From Clostridia bacterium (GTDB lineage: Bacteria; Bacillota; Clostridia; Lachnospirales; Lachnospiraceae), in NCBI GenBank assembly GCA_910574835.1, contig CAJTDE010000002.1, forward strand, positions 1 to 64,000: a stretch of 64,000 nt of DNA. Reading direction: 5' to 3'. Numbering within the stretch: the stretch's first letter is position 1; the number at the start of each line of letters is the position of its first letter. Under the pieces are notes generated by a model, which was not told the origin of the DNA, ran no database searches, and saw only the letters and a program-made list of their open reading frames with translations. The translations under genes and the position numbers were made by a program. Positions 26,034-34,737 of this stretch are shown here, piece by piece.

Positions 26034-26437
26034 TCTTTCTTCCCTATTTTTCCTAAAATCCCGTTTACAAAGGCCGGGGAATCGTCTCCGCCGAATTTTT
26101 TGGAAAGCTCCACCGCCTCGTTGATGGCCACGCCCACGGGAACGTCGTCGTCAAATTCCATCTCATAGACAGCCAGCCGCAGAATGGTCAGGTCCACCTT
26201 GCCCATACGGGAAATCCGCCAGCTCTTAGCCGTCTCCTCGATCCGCCTGTCAAGCTCCGGAAGCTTCTCCGCGATGCGCCCGTACTTTTCCTCCATATAG
26301 GACTGATCCTGCTCTCCCAGCTCGTCCAGGCCGTCAAAAAACAACTGCATCTGCTCCGGCATCTCCTCCGAGCTGTTAAACTCAATTCGAAACAGAAGTT
26401 CAAATATATGCTCTCTCAATTCTCTTCTCTTCATCAT
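26030..26437 (-). CDS. nusB: Transcription antitermination factor NusB
   Basis: The start at 26437 (MMKRRELREHIFELLFRIEF) follows AGGAGA; the longer in-frame start is rejected. 135 residues of all-helical NusB fold, ending KFGGDDSPAFVNGILGKI, the conserved C-terminal signature. NusB with NusE supports rRNA antitermination. It overlaps xseA by 4 bases. Confidence 0.95.
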   Translation of the reverse strand: MMKRRELREHIFELLFRIEFNSSEEMPEQMQLFFDGLDELGEQDQSYMEEKYGRIAEKLPELDRRIEETAKSWRISRMGKVDLTILRLAVYEMEFDDDVPVGVAINEAVELSKKFGGDDSPAFVNGILGKIGKKE

Positions 26438-26467
26438 CGATTCCCGTCTCCTGCTAACTGCGAGTAA

Positions 26468-26490
26468 GGGGATGTCATATAACATCCCCC
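26468..26490 (-). terminator. Hairpin between the Asp23 gene and nusB
   Basis: GGGGATGT and ACATCCCC form an 8-bp stem around a 6-nt loop, about 30 nt after the upstream stop. There is no strong T run, so it may be an attenuator rather than a full terminator. Confidence 0.4.
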
Positions 26491-26522
26491 ATTCATCCGT
26501 ATCTTTGGTATACTCTGACAGC

Positions 26523-26909
26523 CTATTTTACTTTCTCCATGTTCACGCTGGCGATGCGGATATTAACCATAGACACCTCCAGGCCCGTCATATTCTCGAT
26601 AGCAGCCTTTACTTTATCCTGCACCTTTTCCGACACCTTCATAATACTGTAGCCGTACTCGATGTTAAGGGCCAGATCCACATCCACATTGCGGTCCGTC
26701 ACCAGAACCTTCACGCCCTTGGACAGATTCTTCATGCCAAGCTTGCTGATAAGCTCATTCGTAATATTGCCTGCCATAGAAGCAACGCCTTCCACTTCCG
26801 TAGCCGCAAGGCCGGCAATGATCGCCACTACCTCGTCCGCAATCTGAACTTCTCCAAGCTTTCCGTTCGCATGTATCATATGAACACTTCTGTTTTCTTC
26901 TCTTGCCAT
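26523..26909 (-). CDS. Asp23/Gls24 family envelope stress protein (YqhY-like)
   Basis: The start at 26909 (MAREENRSVHMIHANGKLGEV) follows GGAGG and AGGGAAT; a longer in-frame start is rejected. 128 residues with the Asp23 core IADEVVAIIAGLAATEVEGVASM and VLVTDRNVDVDLALNIEYG. The position directly before nusB fits YqhY, which in Bacillus influences acetyl-CoA carboxylase and envelope lipid balance. Precise role here is unknown. Confidence 0.9.
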   Translation of the reverse strand: MAREENRSVHMIHANGKLGEVQIADEVVAIIAGLAATEVEGVASMAGNITNELISKLGMKNLSKGVKVLVTDRNVDVDLALNIEYGYSIMKVSEKVQDKVKAAIENMTGLEVSMVNIRIASVNMEKVK

Positions 26910-27046
26910 ATTCCCTGAAACCTCCATTGTGATCTCCTGCGGCTGCGGATGCTTCCTGACCCGCAGTCTCCTGCTTCTTCTGATTCTAGCATACTTTTGA
27001 TAAAATTGGAACTGTTTTTTGGTCTGCCGCAAAGACAACATTCTCT

Positions 27047-28633
27047 TTATCTTCCAAACTCTGACAGCACCAAACCCGGATTCCGTTCCAAAGTCATTCC
27101 CACGCTCCAGGCATTGGCCCAGATCAATAGCGGCCGACCTTTGAGATCCTTAATCTTCTTCATATCCGAAGTACCCACCAGCTTGCTCATATCGATCTCT
27201 TCATTCTCAATCCAGCGGATGTGCTCGTAGGGCAGAGGCTCCAGCTTAATCTCCACGTTGTACTCATTTTCCAGACGATATTTTAACACGTCAAACTGCA
27301 GGACGCCCACCACGCCTACAATGATCTCCTCCATGCCCGTATTAAATTCCTGGAAAATCTGAATGGCGCCCTCCTGGGCTATCTGCTCGATTCCCTTCAC
27401 AAACTGCTTCCGCTTCATGGTGTCCATCTGGCGCACCCTGGCAAAATGCTCCGGTGCAAAGGTGGGAATCCCTTCGTATTGAAGCTTCCTCCCCGGCATA
27501 CAGATGGTGTCCCCGATGGAAAAAATACCCGGATCAAAGACGCCGATGATATCCCCCGCATAGGCTTCCTCCACAATCTTCCGATCCTGGGCCATAATCT
27601 GCTGAGGCTGTGACAGGCGGAGCTTCTTTCCTCCCTGTACATGGGTAACCTCCATACCGGCCGTAAACTTTCCGGAGCAGATACGCATAAAGGCAATTCT
27701 GTCTCTGTGAGCCTTATTCATATTGGCCTGAATCTTGAACACAAAGGCGGAAAATTCCTCCTTCATGGGGTCCACCACGCCTGCGTCCGCCTTGCGGGGA
27801 AGGGGCGAGGAGGTCATCTGCAGAAAATGCTTTAAAAAGGTTTCCACACCGAAGTTTGTCAAGGCCGATCCGAAGAACACCGGCGACAGCTCTCCTCTGC
27901 TCACCTGCTCCTGATCAAATTCCGCGCTGGCTCCGTCCAAAAGCTCGATATCCTCCAAAAGCTTCTCCTTCTGTCCCGGGTCCAGGATTGCGCCAAGCTC
28001 CGGCTCCTCAAGGCCAAGCTCCGTCTCAAGGCCCTCTTTTGTTCCCTTTTCCGTATCCGAGAAAAGCAGCACATTTTTCGTATTGCGGTCAAAGACGCCC
28101 TTGAATGCCTTACCGGAGCCAATGGGCCAGTTGACAGGGCAGGTGGCGATGCCCAGCTCATTTTCGATATCATCCAAAAGCTCGAAAATATCCATCGCGT
28201 CCCGGTCCATCTTATTGATAAAGGTGAAAATGGGGATATGACGCATGGCGCACACCTTGAACAGCTTTCTGGTCTGAGCCTCCACGCCCTTTGAGCCGTC
28301 TATCACCATCACCGCGGAATCCGCCGCCATCAGCGTACGGTAGGTATCCTCCGAGAAGTCCTGATGTCCCGGCGTGTCCAGGATATTGATACAGTAATTG
28401 TCATACTCAAACTGCAGCACGGAGGAGGTTACGGAGATACCTCTCTCCTTTTCTATCTCCATCCAGTCCGACACCGCGTGGCGTGCGGTCGCCTTTCCCT
28501 TTACGGAGCCGGCCAGGTTGATCGCTCCGCCGTAAAGCAAAAACTTTTCCGTCAATGTAGTTTTCCCCGCATCCGGGTGAGATATAATCGCAAAGGTTCT
28601 TCTCTTTTCAATCTCTTTCACATAATCAGCCAT
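27047..28633 (-). CDS. prfC: Peptide chain release factor 3
   Basis: A translational GTPase of 528 residues. Start at 28633 (MADYVKEIEKRRTFAIISHPDAGKTTLTEKFLLYGGAI) follows AAGGAAAG; the longer frame is rejected. The G1 motif HPDAGKTT, G3 DTPGHQDFSEDT and G4 NKMDRDA are visible, and the extended GSVKGK switch loop is typical of RF3. It recycles RF1/RF2 from the ribosome. It lies just before the Asp23-nusB genes on the same strand. Confidence 0.95.
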   Translation of the reverse strand: MADYVKEIEKRRTFAIISHPDAGKTTLTEKFLLYGGAINLAGSVKGKATARHAVSDWMEIEKERGISVTSSVLQFEYDNYCINILDTPGHQDFSEDTYRTLMAADSAVMVIDGSKGVEAQTRKLFKVCAMRHIPIFTFINKMDRDAMDIFELLDDIENELGIATCPVNWPIGSGKAFKGVFDRNTKNVLLFSDTEKGTKEGLETELGLEEPELGAILDPGQKEKLLEDIELLDGASAEFDQEQVSRGELSPVFFGSALTNFGVETFLKHFLQMTSSPLPRKADAGVVDPMKEEFSAFVFKIQANMNKAHRDRIAFMRICSGKFTAGMEVTHVQGGKKLRLSQPQQIMAQDRKIVEEAYAGDIIGVFDPGIFSIGDTICMPGRKLQYEGIPTFAPEHFARVRQMDTMKRKQFVKGIEQIAQEGAIQIFQEFNTGMEEIIVGVVGVLQFDVLKYRLENEYNVEIKLEPLPYEHIRWIENEEIDMSKLVGTSDMKKIKDLKGRPLLIWANAWSVGMTLERNPGLVLSEFGR

Positions 28634-28832
28634 ATTTTTTCTTTCCTTATCTATTATCCTGCAAAATCGTAGAAAAAAATACCTTATTCCAAGGCAACAA
28701 CTATTAGTATACACATTTTCCATATATTTTCAAGACAAAGCTCCTCTTTCTTATGATCCTCTCAAAACTGCCGAAAGTATTATATAGGAAACTTTATCTG
28801 CTGTTGGCTGATTAGAAAGGGGGGGAAATTCT

Positions 28833-29909
28833 ATGAAGCCCGTAACGAATCATTATCAACATGAAAGGCTTTGGCAAAACTATAAGACAACTCTGCGTTC
28901 CTTCACGGAACCGGCTTCTAAAGCGGCGGCCGGTCAAGCCGCCGGGACGAAGGATCTGGCGGAGCTTACCGATCCGGCTTCCGCTGAGCCGAAGGAGCGG
29001 ATTCAAAAGCTTTTGGATGAATTAACTAAGAACTTCCCGGGTATTTCTTTTGAGATTGTTCCTGACGGCGACTATCTGAATCTGAAGGAGAAGGCCGCTT
29101 CTCTGGGATATGGAAAGCATCTGCTGATCTCCGAGTCTTTCCTGCGCCGTATGGAAAGCAGTGAAAAGGATTACCAGGACTGTAAATCTATGCTGCTGGC
29201 TTCCGTTTTGTTTTTGGCTGAAAATAAGGCGGCCGGCGTATTTCTGGGGGAGAAGCAGGCTACGTCCTGGAGTATTAAGGATAAGGCGGAGCAGAAGGAC
29301 CCGGAGGCGGAAACTCTGGCTCGGATGCTGGAAAGTCTTAAGGAGGCGAAGAATAATTCGAAGATACGTTTTTCGGGGAATGTCTCCTATGAAACCGGGG
29401 AGCTTTACCGCAAGCTGGCCCGGGCGGGCGATAAGGCGCTGATTCAGAGTGTTATCAGTGAGACTTATCAGAATATGGGGACGCTGCGGCTTATTTCCTG
29501 TCTGGGGGAGGATAAGGAGAGAGCTAAGGCTCAGAGGGCTATCCGGTCGCTGCAGAGGCTGGTTGTGAGGAGCAGGCAGAAGATGCGGCATCTTGATAAG
29601 GAGGAGCTTATTAAGTTAAAGAAGATGAGGGCGGCTAAGAGGCAGGAGGAGGAGAAGGTTCGGGAGCTGCAAAAGGAGCTTAAGAAGAAGCAGGCGAAAC
29701 GGATGAGGCTGGATAAGCGGATTCTGGAGGAAGGGGATAAGGCGGATCTGGAGATTCGGAGGTTGAAGCAGTATTTGGCTCATGTGAATCAAGGGGAAAT
29801 GCTTGCTGCGGGGGCTGTGGGGGCCGGCGCGGTTGGGGATTTTTCCGGTATGGATGGGGGAGCTGTGAGTGTGGGGCAGATTGAGGTGGCTGAAGCGGTA
29901 GAGTTTTGA
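28833..29909 (+). CDS. Hypothetical protein with coiled coils, unrecognised family
   Basis: A 358-residue soluble protein (ATG at 28833, GGGGGG upstream). The N-terminus is polar and alanine-rich (to about 45), followed by an alpha/beta region with FPGISFEIVPDGDYLNL and YGKHLLISESFLRRM. Residues 245-315 are a basic coiled coil (EEEKVRELQKELKKKQAKRMRLDKR), and the tail is glycine- and alanine-rich. No catalytic motif is seen. It is the first plus-strand gene after prfC and is followed within 8 nt by a giant hairpin. It resembles proteins of unknown function seen in some Clostridia, but no family is claimed. Confidence 0.6.
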   Translation: MKPVTNHYQHERLWQNYKTTLRSFTEPASKAAAGQAAGTKDLAELTDPASAEPKERIQKLLDELTKNFPGISFEIVPDGDYLNLKEKAASLGYGKHLLISESFLRRMESSEKDYQDCKSMLLASVLFLAENKAAGVFLGEKQATSWSIKDKAEQKDPEAETLARMLESLKEAKNNSKIRFSGNVSYETGELYRKLARAGDKALIQSVISETYQNMGTLRLISCLGEDKERAKAQRAIRSLQRLVVRSRQKMRHLDKEELIKLKKMRAAKRQEEEKVRELQKELKKKQAKRMRLDKRILEEGDKADLEIRRLKQYLAHVNQGEMLAAGAVGAGAVGDFSGMDGGAVSVGQIEVAEAVEF

Positions 29910-30129
29910 GGACGGACGGGACAGCCGCAAAGGGAGGCCGCCGGCTTTTCCATATCCGTGTTCGGACGGTTCGCGTACAGACTGTCTGCTCTGTACGGAC
30001 ATTGCCTTGAGAGTTTTTTCGGATTTGTAAGTTTTCTTGGCACTGTCCGTCCATATCAGACAGCCTGTGCGCGAACAGCCGGACACTAGGATATCGGAAA
30101 AACCGGCGGCCTCCCTTTGCGGCTGTCCC
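29910..30129 (+). repeat. Giant 3' hairpin, copy 1
   Basis: GGGACAGCC starts at 29918, 8 nt after the TGA at 29907-29909, and its complement ends at 30129. The two arms of about 90 nt pair nearly throughout, with a ~34-nt loop. The stop is followed by GGACGGACGGGACAG, identical to copy 2 downstream of smpB. A short T run follows in the flank (TGGTTTTGG). The rest of the 29910-30264 gap shows nothing else recognisable. Confidence 0.85.
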
Positions 30130-30264
30130 TGGTTTTGGGAATGTGCTTGGGAATGTTAAATCTTCTTGACATTTTGATTTTCTGGTTGTATGATTGGGAT
30201 GTAAAGAGGTTTTAACATTTTTTGTTTTTTGGTTGCTTTGATTGTGGGGCGGAGGTAATGGATT

Positions 30265-30594
30265 TTGAAAAAGCTGGATGAGATGGATCGGAATATTCAA
30301 TTGCGGTCGGAGGAATGGGGATATCGGGTGGTTACTTTGGCTTTAGGTGTGTGGACGCTTTTTAATTGCTGGCAGACTCTTGCTTATGGGGCGGCTTATC
30401 GGCCGCTGCCGGGGTTTATTTTGTGCTTTGCAGTGTGTGTTCAGAGCTTTTCTCAGTTGGCTATGAAACGGAGAATGGTTGCGGGGGATGAGGAATATAA
30501 GGAGCCGAATAGGCTTTTGCGGACGGTTATTATGGGGGGGATCGCGGCGGCTGTTGTCGTGTCTGTTGGCACTTTTTTCTTGCTGAAAGTGTAG
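30265..30594 (+). CDS. Small membrane protein paired with an XRE regulator
   Basis: A 109-residue protein starting at TTG 30265 with GGAGGT 8 nt upstream. It has three hydrophobic segments (about 21-37, 48-62, 88-108) and a polar EYKEPNRL stretch in between. Similar two-gene sets of a membrane protein and a small XRE regulator are common in Lachnospiraceae, where the regulator follows as here. Function is unknown; it could be a sensor or immunity-like partner. Confidence 0.65.
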   Translation: MKKLDEMDRNIQLRSEEWGYRVVTLALGVWTLFNCWQTLAYGAAYRPLPGFILCFAVCVQSFSQLAMKRRMVAGDEEYKEPNRLLRTVIMGGIAAAVVVSVGTFFLLKV

Positions 30595-30599
30595 ATGAT

Positions 30600-30794
30600 A
30601 TGAAGAATGTGATTAAACAGCTTAGAAAGGCCGCCGGTTATCGGCAGGAGGATATGGCGAATATATTGGGGGTTAGCCGCCAAACTATTATTGCTATTGA
30701 AAATGATAAATATAATCCGACCCTGGAGCTTGCTATGAAAATCGGGAAATTGCTGAATCGGCATGTGGATGATATTTTCTTTTTGGAGGATTAG
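30600..30794 (+). CDS. Small XRE-family transcriptional regulator
   Basis: A 64-residue stand-alone helix-turn-helix: MKNVIKQLRKAAGYRQEDMANILGVSRQTIIAIENDKYNPTLE, close to the YozG-like Cro/C1 regulators of Firmicutes. It follows the membrane protein by 5 nt and likely regulates that operon. The C-terminal VDDIFFLED is typical. Confidence 0.9.
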   Translation: MKNVIKQLRKAAGYRQEDMANILGVSRQTIIAIENDKYNPTLELAMKIGKLLNRHVDDIFFLED

Positions 30795-30827
30795 GCGGTA
30801 TTTTTTTAACTGTTGTTTGTGGATTGT

Positions 30828-31301
30828 TTATTCATATGAGCCGACTATGGCTGCCTGCTGCAATATGTGGTTTTTTGCGGCTTTTAAAAATTTGCTTTTT
30901 GTTGAACAGGGGCTTAGGGTAAGTGCGCTGTCCAATGTATATATGGTAAAACGATATTGATGCTGCTTTCCTTTCGGCGGTTTGGGTCCGGCGTATTTAT
31001 GCCAGCCATAGGCTATTCCCTGTACCGCATTGCTGAGGGAGGCGGCTTTTTTACCGTGAGGAATTGCTTTGGGTATTTTTTTTGATGCCGGGATGTTCCA
31101 TATAAGCCAATGTGTAAAGTTTTTGAAAAGAGGATGTTTTATGTCTTCTAATGTAATGGCAATGGTTTTTGCTGCGGGGGAAAGGTTTTCCAGTACAAAT
31201 TCCGGTGATATGTCTGTTCCTCTTCCTGTATTTTCCAACGGAAAAATTCCGTTATTTTCTAGGCCAATGCAGCGTATCTGTAATTCATCTTTATTTATCA
31301 T
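30828..31301 (-). CDS. PEBP-family protein (YbhB/YbcL type)
   Basis: A 157-residue phosphatidylethanolamine-binding protein. Start at 31301 (MINKDELQIRCIGLENNG) follows AAGGAGAAAC; a longer in-frame start is rejected. The DISPEFVLENL, HWLIWNIP and YAGPKPPKGKQHQYRFTIY segments match the family's conserved regions. Bacterial members bind small ligands or act as regulators with poorly known roles. It is transcribed opposite to its neighbours. Confidence 0.85.
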   Translation of the reverse strand: MINKDELQIRCIGLENNGIFPLENTGRGTDISPEFVLENLSPAAKTIAITLEDIKHPLFKNFTHWLIWNIPASKKIPKAIPHGKKAASLSNAVQGIAYGWHKYAGPKPPKGKQHQYRFTIYTLDSALTLSPCSTKSKFLKAAKNHILQQAAIVGSYE

Positions 31302-31521
31302 TTTGTTTCTCCTTTTCGTCTCATGTTCCCAAAAGAGTTCCATTTTTGTATAAGTTGCATTTTGCATTGCATTTTAATGTCTTTATTATAACAAATTTTA
31401 AATTTCCGGCAAGTCTGCTATCCATTTGAGCCTATCCTTTCTCCTATGAGAAAAATGGACACAGCAGATACGGAGTGCTATAATAGGCTCAAAACAAAAT
31501 CAGAAATCGGAGGAATTTACA

Positions 31522-31968
31522 ATGGCTGAAAATCATACCAAACCGCAGGAAAAACCCATCCATGACGGCGTTTCTCCCATTTATGTGCCCGAGGAGGCCA
31601 AAGATGATTCATTTTGGCAGCTTTGGGACTATCTTGTTCCGCCAAGCGGGAAGGCTTCGACAGCGCAAGGCGAAATCATCCGAATTGCCGGCAGGATACA
31701 GCATGAATTTATAGGAAATGGCTGCTTCAACTGGGACGACGATTTTGAAAAAATGCTGGACGCCTTTTTAAAGTACATCCAATTAGGCAACGGATTTCAA
31801 GGCGAAGATTTCGAATCCGCAGAACTGCTGGTGCAGCTTCTAAAGGAGAACGGACAAAGAGGATTGATAGACGACCGCCTAACCGACGTTCTATGCAGCT
31901 GCGCCGTGGCATGGTTAAAACAGAATCCGGAGGTAATTCCCCCTCTTGAAGCAGACTATTTCAGATAA
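31522..31968 (+). CDS. Hypothetical protein
   Basis: A 148-residue acidic soluble protein with no recognised motif. The start at 31522 follows GGAGG. Notable parts are a proline-rich N-terminus (KPQEKPIHDGVSPIYVPEE) and a helical middle (FEKMLDAFLKYIQLGNGF). It lies in the variable block and is followed by a strong terminator, so it is probably a single-gene unit. Confidence 0.6.
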   Translation: MAENHTKPQEKPIHDGVSPIYVPEEAKDDSFWQLWDYLVPPSGKASTAQGEIIRIAGRIQHEFIGNGCFNWDDDFEKMLDAFLKYIQLGNGFQGEDFESAELLVQLLKENGQRGLIDDRLTDVLCSCAVAWLKQNPEVIPPLEADYFR

Positions 31969-32031
31969 ATCCGGCGCCGCATTTCCGAAAGCCCCTTAAC
32001 ATCCGTTTTACTTAAGGTTTGAATATGACTA

Positions 32032-32075
32032 CCGGGAGCGAGAATATCTCATTTTTGCTCCCGGCATTTTTTTAT
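32032..32075 (+). terminator. Terminator downstream of the 148-residue hypothetical gene
   Basis: CCGGGAGC (32032-32039) pairs with GCTCCCGG (32057-32064) and is followed by a T-rich run. It ends the preceding gene before the sigma factor operon. Confidence 0.8.
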
Positions 32076-32091
32076 ATTTTTTCGAAAAAAA

Positions 32092-32118
32092 TGAACCGCA
32101 TACAAAGTCACGGCGAAT
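32092..32118 (+). promoter_or_regulatory. Candidate ECF-type promoter of the sigma factor operon
   Basis: TGAACC (32092-32097) and CGAAT (32114-32118) are 16 nt apart, as in ECF promoters with a GAAC-type -35 and a CGA-type -10. Located 31 nt before the sigma gene, it suggests autoregulation. Confidence 0.45.
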
Positions 32119-32148
32119 ATAAGGTGAACAGGCAGTGGAGGTGAAACA

Positions 32149-32673
32149 GTGAACGCAAGAGAAATAGAAAAATGTATCGACGATTTCGGTACGGATATAT
32201 ACAGATTTTGCCTGAAACTCTGCGCGGACAAGGCAGATGCCGAGGACTTATATCAGCAAACCTTCCTAAAGGCATTGGAAACAGAACGGACGCTTGACTG
32301 GGAGAAAAACCCGAAAGCCCTGTTTTTCTCTCTTGCACATAATCTATGGAAAAGCGACAGAAGAAAACAGGCGCGCCGAAACACAATTGCCCCCTGCGGC
32401 AATTTCGATGCCGAGACAGAAACAATCCTGCATTCCGAAGAAAGCATTGAAGAAGACTATCTTCAAAAAGAATTAATTACGGAAGTCCGTCAAATCCTTC
32501 AAACTCTCCCGGAAAAATTTCAAGTACCGCTGACATTATATTACCTTTCCGATTGTCCCATAGAGCAGATAGCGGCAATTATAAAAAAGCCCCCCGGCAC
32601 CGTAAAAAGCCGATTATTCAAGGGAAGAAGCCTAATCAAAAAAAGATTGGAGGACGCCGGTTATGAAAGATAA
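32149..32673 (+). CDS. RNA polymerase sigma factor, ECF type
   Basis: 174 residues with region 2 (FCLKLCADKADAEDLYQQTFLKAL) and region 4 (LPEKFQVPLTLYYLSDCPIEQIAAIIKKPPGTVKSRLFKGR), the two domains of a minimal sigma-70 ECF factor. Start is GTG 32149 with GGAGGTGA. It leads a three-gene operon with overlapping stops and starts, so it probably regulates itself and its partners. The signal it responds to is unknown. Confidence 0.92.
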   Translation: MNAREIEKCIDDFGTDIYRFCLKLCADKADAEDLYQQTFLKALETERTLDWEKNPKALFFSLAHNLWKSDRRKQARRNTIAPCGNFDAETETILHSEESIEEDYLQKELITEVRQILQTLPEKFQVPLTLYYLSDCPIEQIAAIIKKPPGTVKSRLFKGRSLIKKRLEDAGYER

Positions 32674-33040
32674 TCATTCCAACATAGAAATCGAAGAACT
32701 AATCCGGTCTTCTATAAAAATAACAGATGTTCCGGACCCAAAACTAAACAACAAACTCAAAGCAGCACTATATCAGCAAGAAGCCGCCCTGCGCAGGCAG
32801 CCTGCCGCACATAAATTATCCCTTTGGTATTTACCGATGATTTTAAATTTAATAACATTTACATTGCTTGCCCTTTTTGCTCTGATAACAATAGAAAATA
32901 TCTATCTGTCTTACTTTACCGCCGGTATCTGCATTTATGCTGCCGCAGCCGGCATATTACTCACCATAGCAGGCATAAAAAGGACAAATATAAAAGAAGA
33001 AATCACAATCCGCATAGAAAAAAGAGGTGTATTAACATGA
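32663..33040 (+). CDS. Probable membrane anti-sigma-like protein
   Basis: A 125-residue protein whose ATG at 32663 overlaps the sigma gene. The N-terminal ~50 residues are cytoplasmic and polar, followed by two hydrophobic segments (about 55-75 and 83-107). Small membrane proteins coupled to ECF factors are often anti-sigma factors that hold the sigma factor at the membrane. No known anti-sigma motif (such as ZAS) is visible, so this is inference from context. Confidence 0.55.
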   Translation: MKDNHSNIEIEELIRSSIKITDVPDPKLNNKLKAALYQQEAALRRQPAAHKLSLWYLPMILNLITFTLLALFALITIENIYLSYFTAGICIYAAAAGILLTIAGIKRTNIKEEITIRIEKRGVLT

Positions 33041-33939
33041 GCCATACAACCAAAAACAAACTGCCGTTTTATATCGGTATCCCAGTTATCCTATTATTCA
33101 TTTTTATACGCTTTGGACTTTATTATCTGAAGAGCGGCGGTTTCAGCGGTCTTTCCATGCTGCTTCCCATCCTGCTTCTCTCCTTTATCCTTTTTGCACT
33201 AAGCACCTCCGCATTCCTTGCGGCATGGGTATATCAGGATTGTAAAACCCGAAGCGGCGACCCCGCACTATGGGCAATTATAGTTTTTATAGCCACCCCC
33301 TTCATCGGACTGCTGACTTACTTCCTGCACCGTTCAGAAATCAAAACACCCTGTCCGGCTTGCAGACATCAAATATCCATAAAAGCCAACTATTGCGAAA
33401 ACTGCGGAACACCCATCAAAAAGGAGGAACCAACTATCATGACAAAACACCAAACCCACCACTTACCCCTTATAATCGCCGGCGCCATCAGCATGGTACT
33501 CATGCTTCTTAGCCTAACAAGCTTTATCGCCAGCGCAGCCACCGGAACCGGTATCAACACAGACATAACCTCAAACGACCGCGTATGGAACCTAGGCGCC
33601 ATCAGCATGAATTACAACACCTACCAGGACAACATTTGGAAACTAGACTTTAAAAGCGCCACCCAAGGCTTTGTCAAAGAACAAAACATGACCATCACAG
33701 ACGCCGACACCCAACTGCTTTACGCCAATATCTCCTGCGGTACAATACCAGAAGACGCAACCCTAATCTTATGGCTAGTCCAGGACGACACAGCAAAATC
33801 CATCAACGTAACAACCCTCCCCGCCCCCCTAGAATACCCCTTAACCGACTTCAAAAACGGCCCCCTCCACGTCAGACTACAAATCAACGGAGTACAAAAC
33901 ACCATATCCGAAATCCAAATCCAACCCAAAACCCCATAA
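33037..33939 (+). CDS. Membrane protein with zinc ribbon, third gene of the sigma operon
   Basis: The start at 33037 overlaps the previous stop (ATGA), and this start is preferred to a longer frame. The 300-residue protein has several N-terminal membrane segments, a zinc-ribbon C-x2-C-x13-C-x2-C (CPACRHQ to YCENCG, residues about 107-126), another membrane segment, and an extracellular beta-rich C-terminal region. The layout suits a sensor or regulated surface protein. Its codons and AT-to-GC balance drift at the 3' end, where C is very frequent. Confidence 0.65.
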   Translation: MSHTTKNKLPFYIGIPVILLFIFIRFGLYYLKSGGFSGLSMLLPILLLSFILFALSTSAFLAAWVYQDCKTRSGDPALWAIIVFIATPFIGLLTYFLHRSEIKTPCPACRHQISIKANYCENCGTPIKKEEPTIMTKHQTHHLPLIIAGAISMVLMLLSLTSFIASAATGTGINTDITSNDRVWNLGAISMNYNTYQDNIWKLDFKSATQGFVKEQNMTITDADTQLLYANISCGTIPEDATLILWLVQDDTAKSINVTTLPAPLEYPLTDFKNGPLHVRLQINGVQNTISEIQIQPKTP

Positions 33940-34034
33940 CCCCCCGCAAACCATTTACCCCCACTCCCCTCACACCCGCCCCAAAAAAGCAAACCAACTA
34001 TCACCTATCCCCACCCCATCCGCCCCCAAAGTCA

Positions 34035-34251
34035 GGGACAGCCGCAAGCGAAGCCCGCCGGCTTTTCCGATATCCCAGTGTCCGGCTATTCACGCACAGG
34101 CTGTCTGATATGGACGGACATTGCAAGAGACCTTACCCACAACAAAGACCTCAAAGCAATGTCCGTACAGAGCAGACAGCCTGTACGTGAATCGTCCGAA
34201 CACGGATATGGAAAAGCCGGCGGGCTTCGCTTGCGGCTGTCCCGTCCGTCC
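34035..34251 (-). repeat. Giant 3' hairpin, copy 2
   Basis: Reading the minus strand, the smpB TAA (34252-34254) is followed by GGACGGACGGGACAG, exactly as in copy 1. Arms run to 34035 and pair nearly perfectly; outer-stem bases differ from copy 1 on both arms, keeping the pairing. The loop is about 31 nt. The flank after the hairpin (GGCTGTCCCTG then TTTGG) also matches copy 1. The 33940-34251 gap holds only this hairpin. Confidence 0.85.
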
Positions 34252-34719
34252 TTAATAGAGATTTTTCACCTTAAACTCCTTCTCCGCCTCCCTCCTCTGA
34301 TCCTTCTTCGCAATATCCTGCCTCTTATCATAAAGCTTCTTCCCCCTCGCCAGCCCAATCTCCACCTTCACCAAACTCCCTTTCAAATACACCTTAAGAG
34401 GCACCAGCGTATACCCCTTCTCCGTCACCTTCCCCCCAATCTTATTAATCTCATACCGATGCATCAAAAGCTTCCGCACCCTCAAAGGGTCCTTATTAAA
34501 AATATTCCCTTTCTCATAAGGACTGATATGCATCCCATAAATAAAAAGCTCCCCCTTCTCCATCTTAATAAAAGACTCCTTCACACTGCACTTTCCCATC
34601 CGAATGGACTTAACCTCCGTCCCCGCCAGGGAAATCCCGGCCTCATAAGTCTCATCAATAAAATAATCATGGTAAGCCTTCTTATTATTCGCAATCAATT
34701 TAAACGCATCCTTACTCAT
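34252..34719 (-). CDS. smpB: SsrA-binding protein
   Basis: 155 residues with the conserved [32 protein letters not shown] start, [11 protein letters not shown], and the basic C-terminal tail. SmpB delivers tmRNA to stalled ribosomes. It follows rnr by 18 nt, and rnr follows secG, the usual Firmicutes order. No tmRNA gene was seen nearby. Confidence 0.97.
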   Translation of the reverse strand: MSKDAFKLIANNKKAYHDYFIDETYEAGISLAGTEVKSIRMGKCSVKESFIKMEKGELFIYGMHISPYEKGNIFNKDPLRVRKLLMHRYEINKIGGKVTEKGYTLVPLKVYLKGSLVKVEIGLARGKKLYDKRQDIAKKDQRREAEKEFKVKNLY

Positions 34720-34737
34720 AATCTCCCACTCTCCTTA

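Noticed and set aside
29918-30129. Giant hairpin as a retron msr-msd or group II intron remnant
   Set aside because: No reverse transcriptase gene or typical domain V/VI sequence is visible near any of the three copies.
30054-30300. Long minus-strand frames near 29,616-30,300
   Set aside because: They run across the giant hairpin and antisense to a hypothetical gene; composition is proline/serine-rich, typical of shadow frames.
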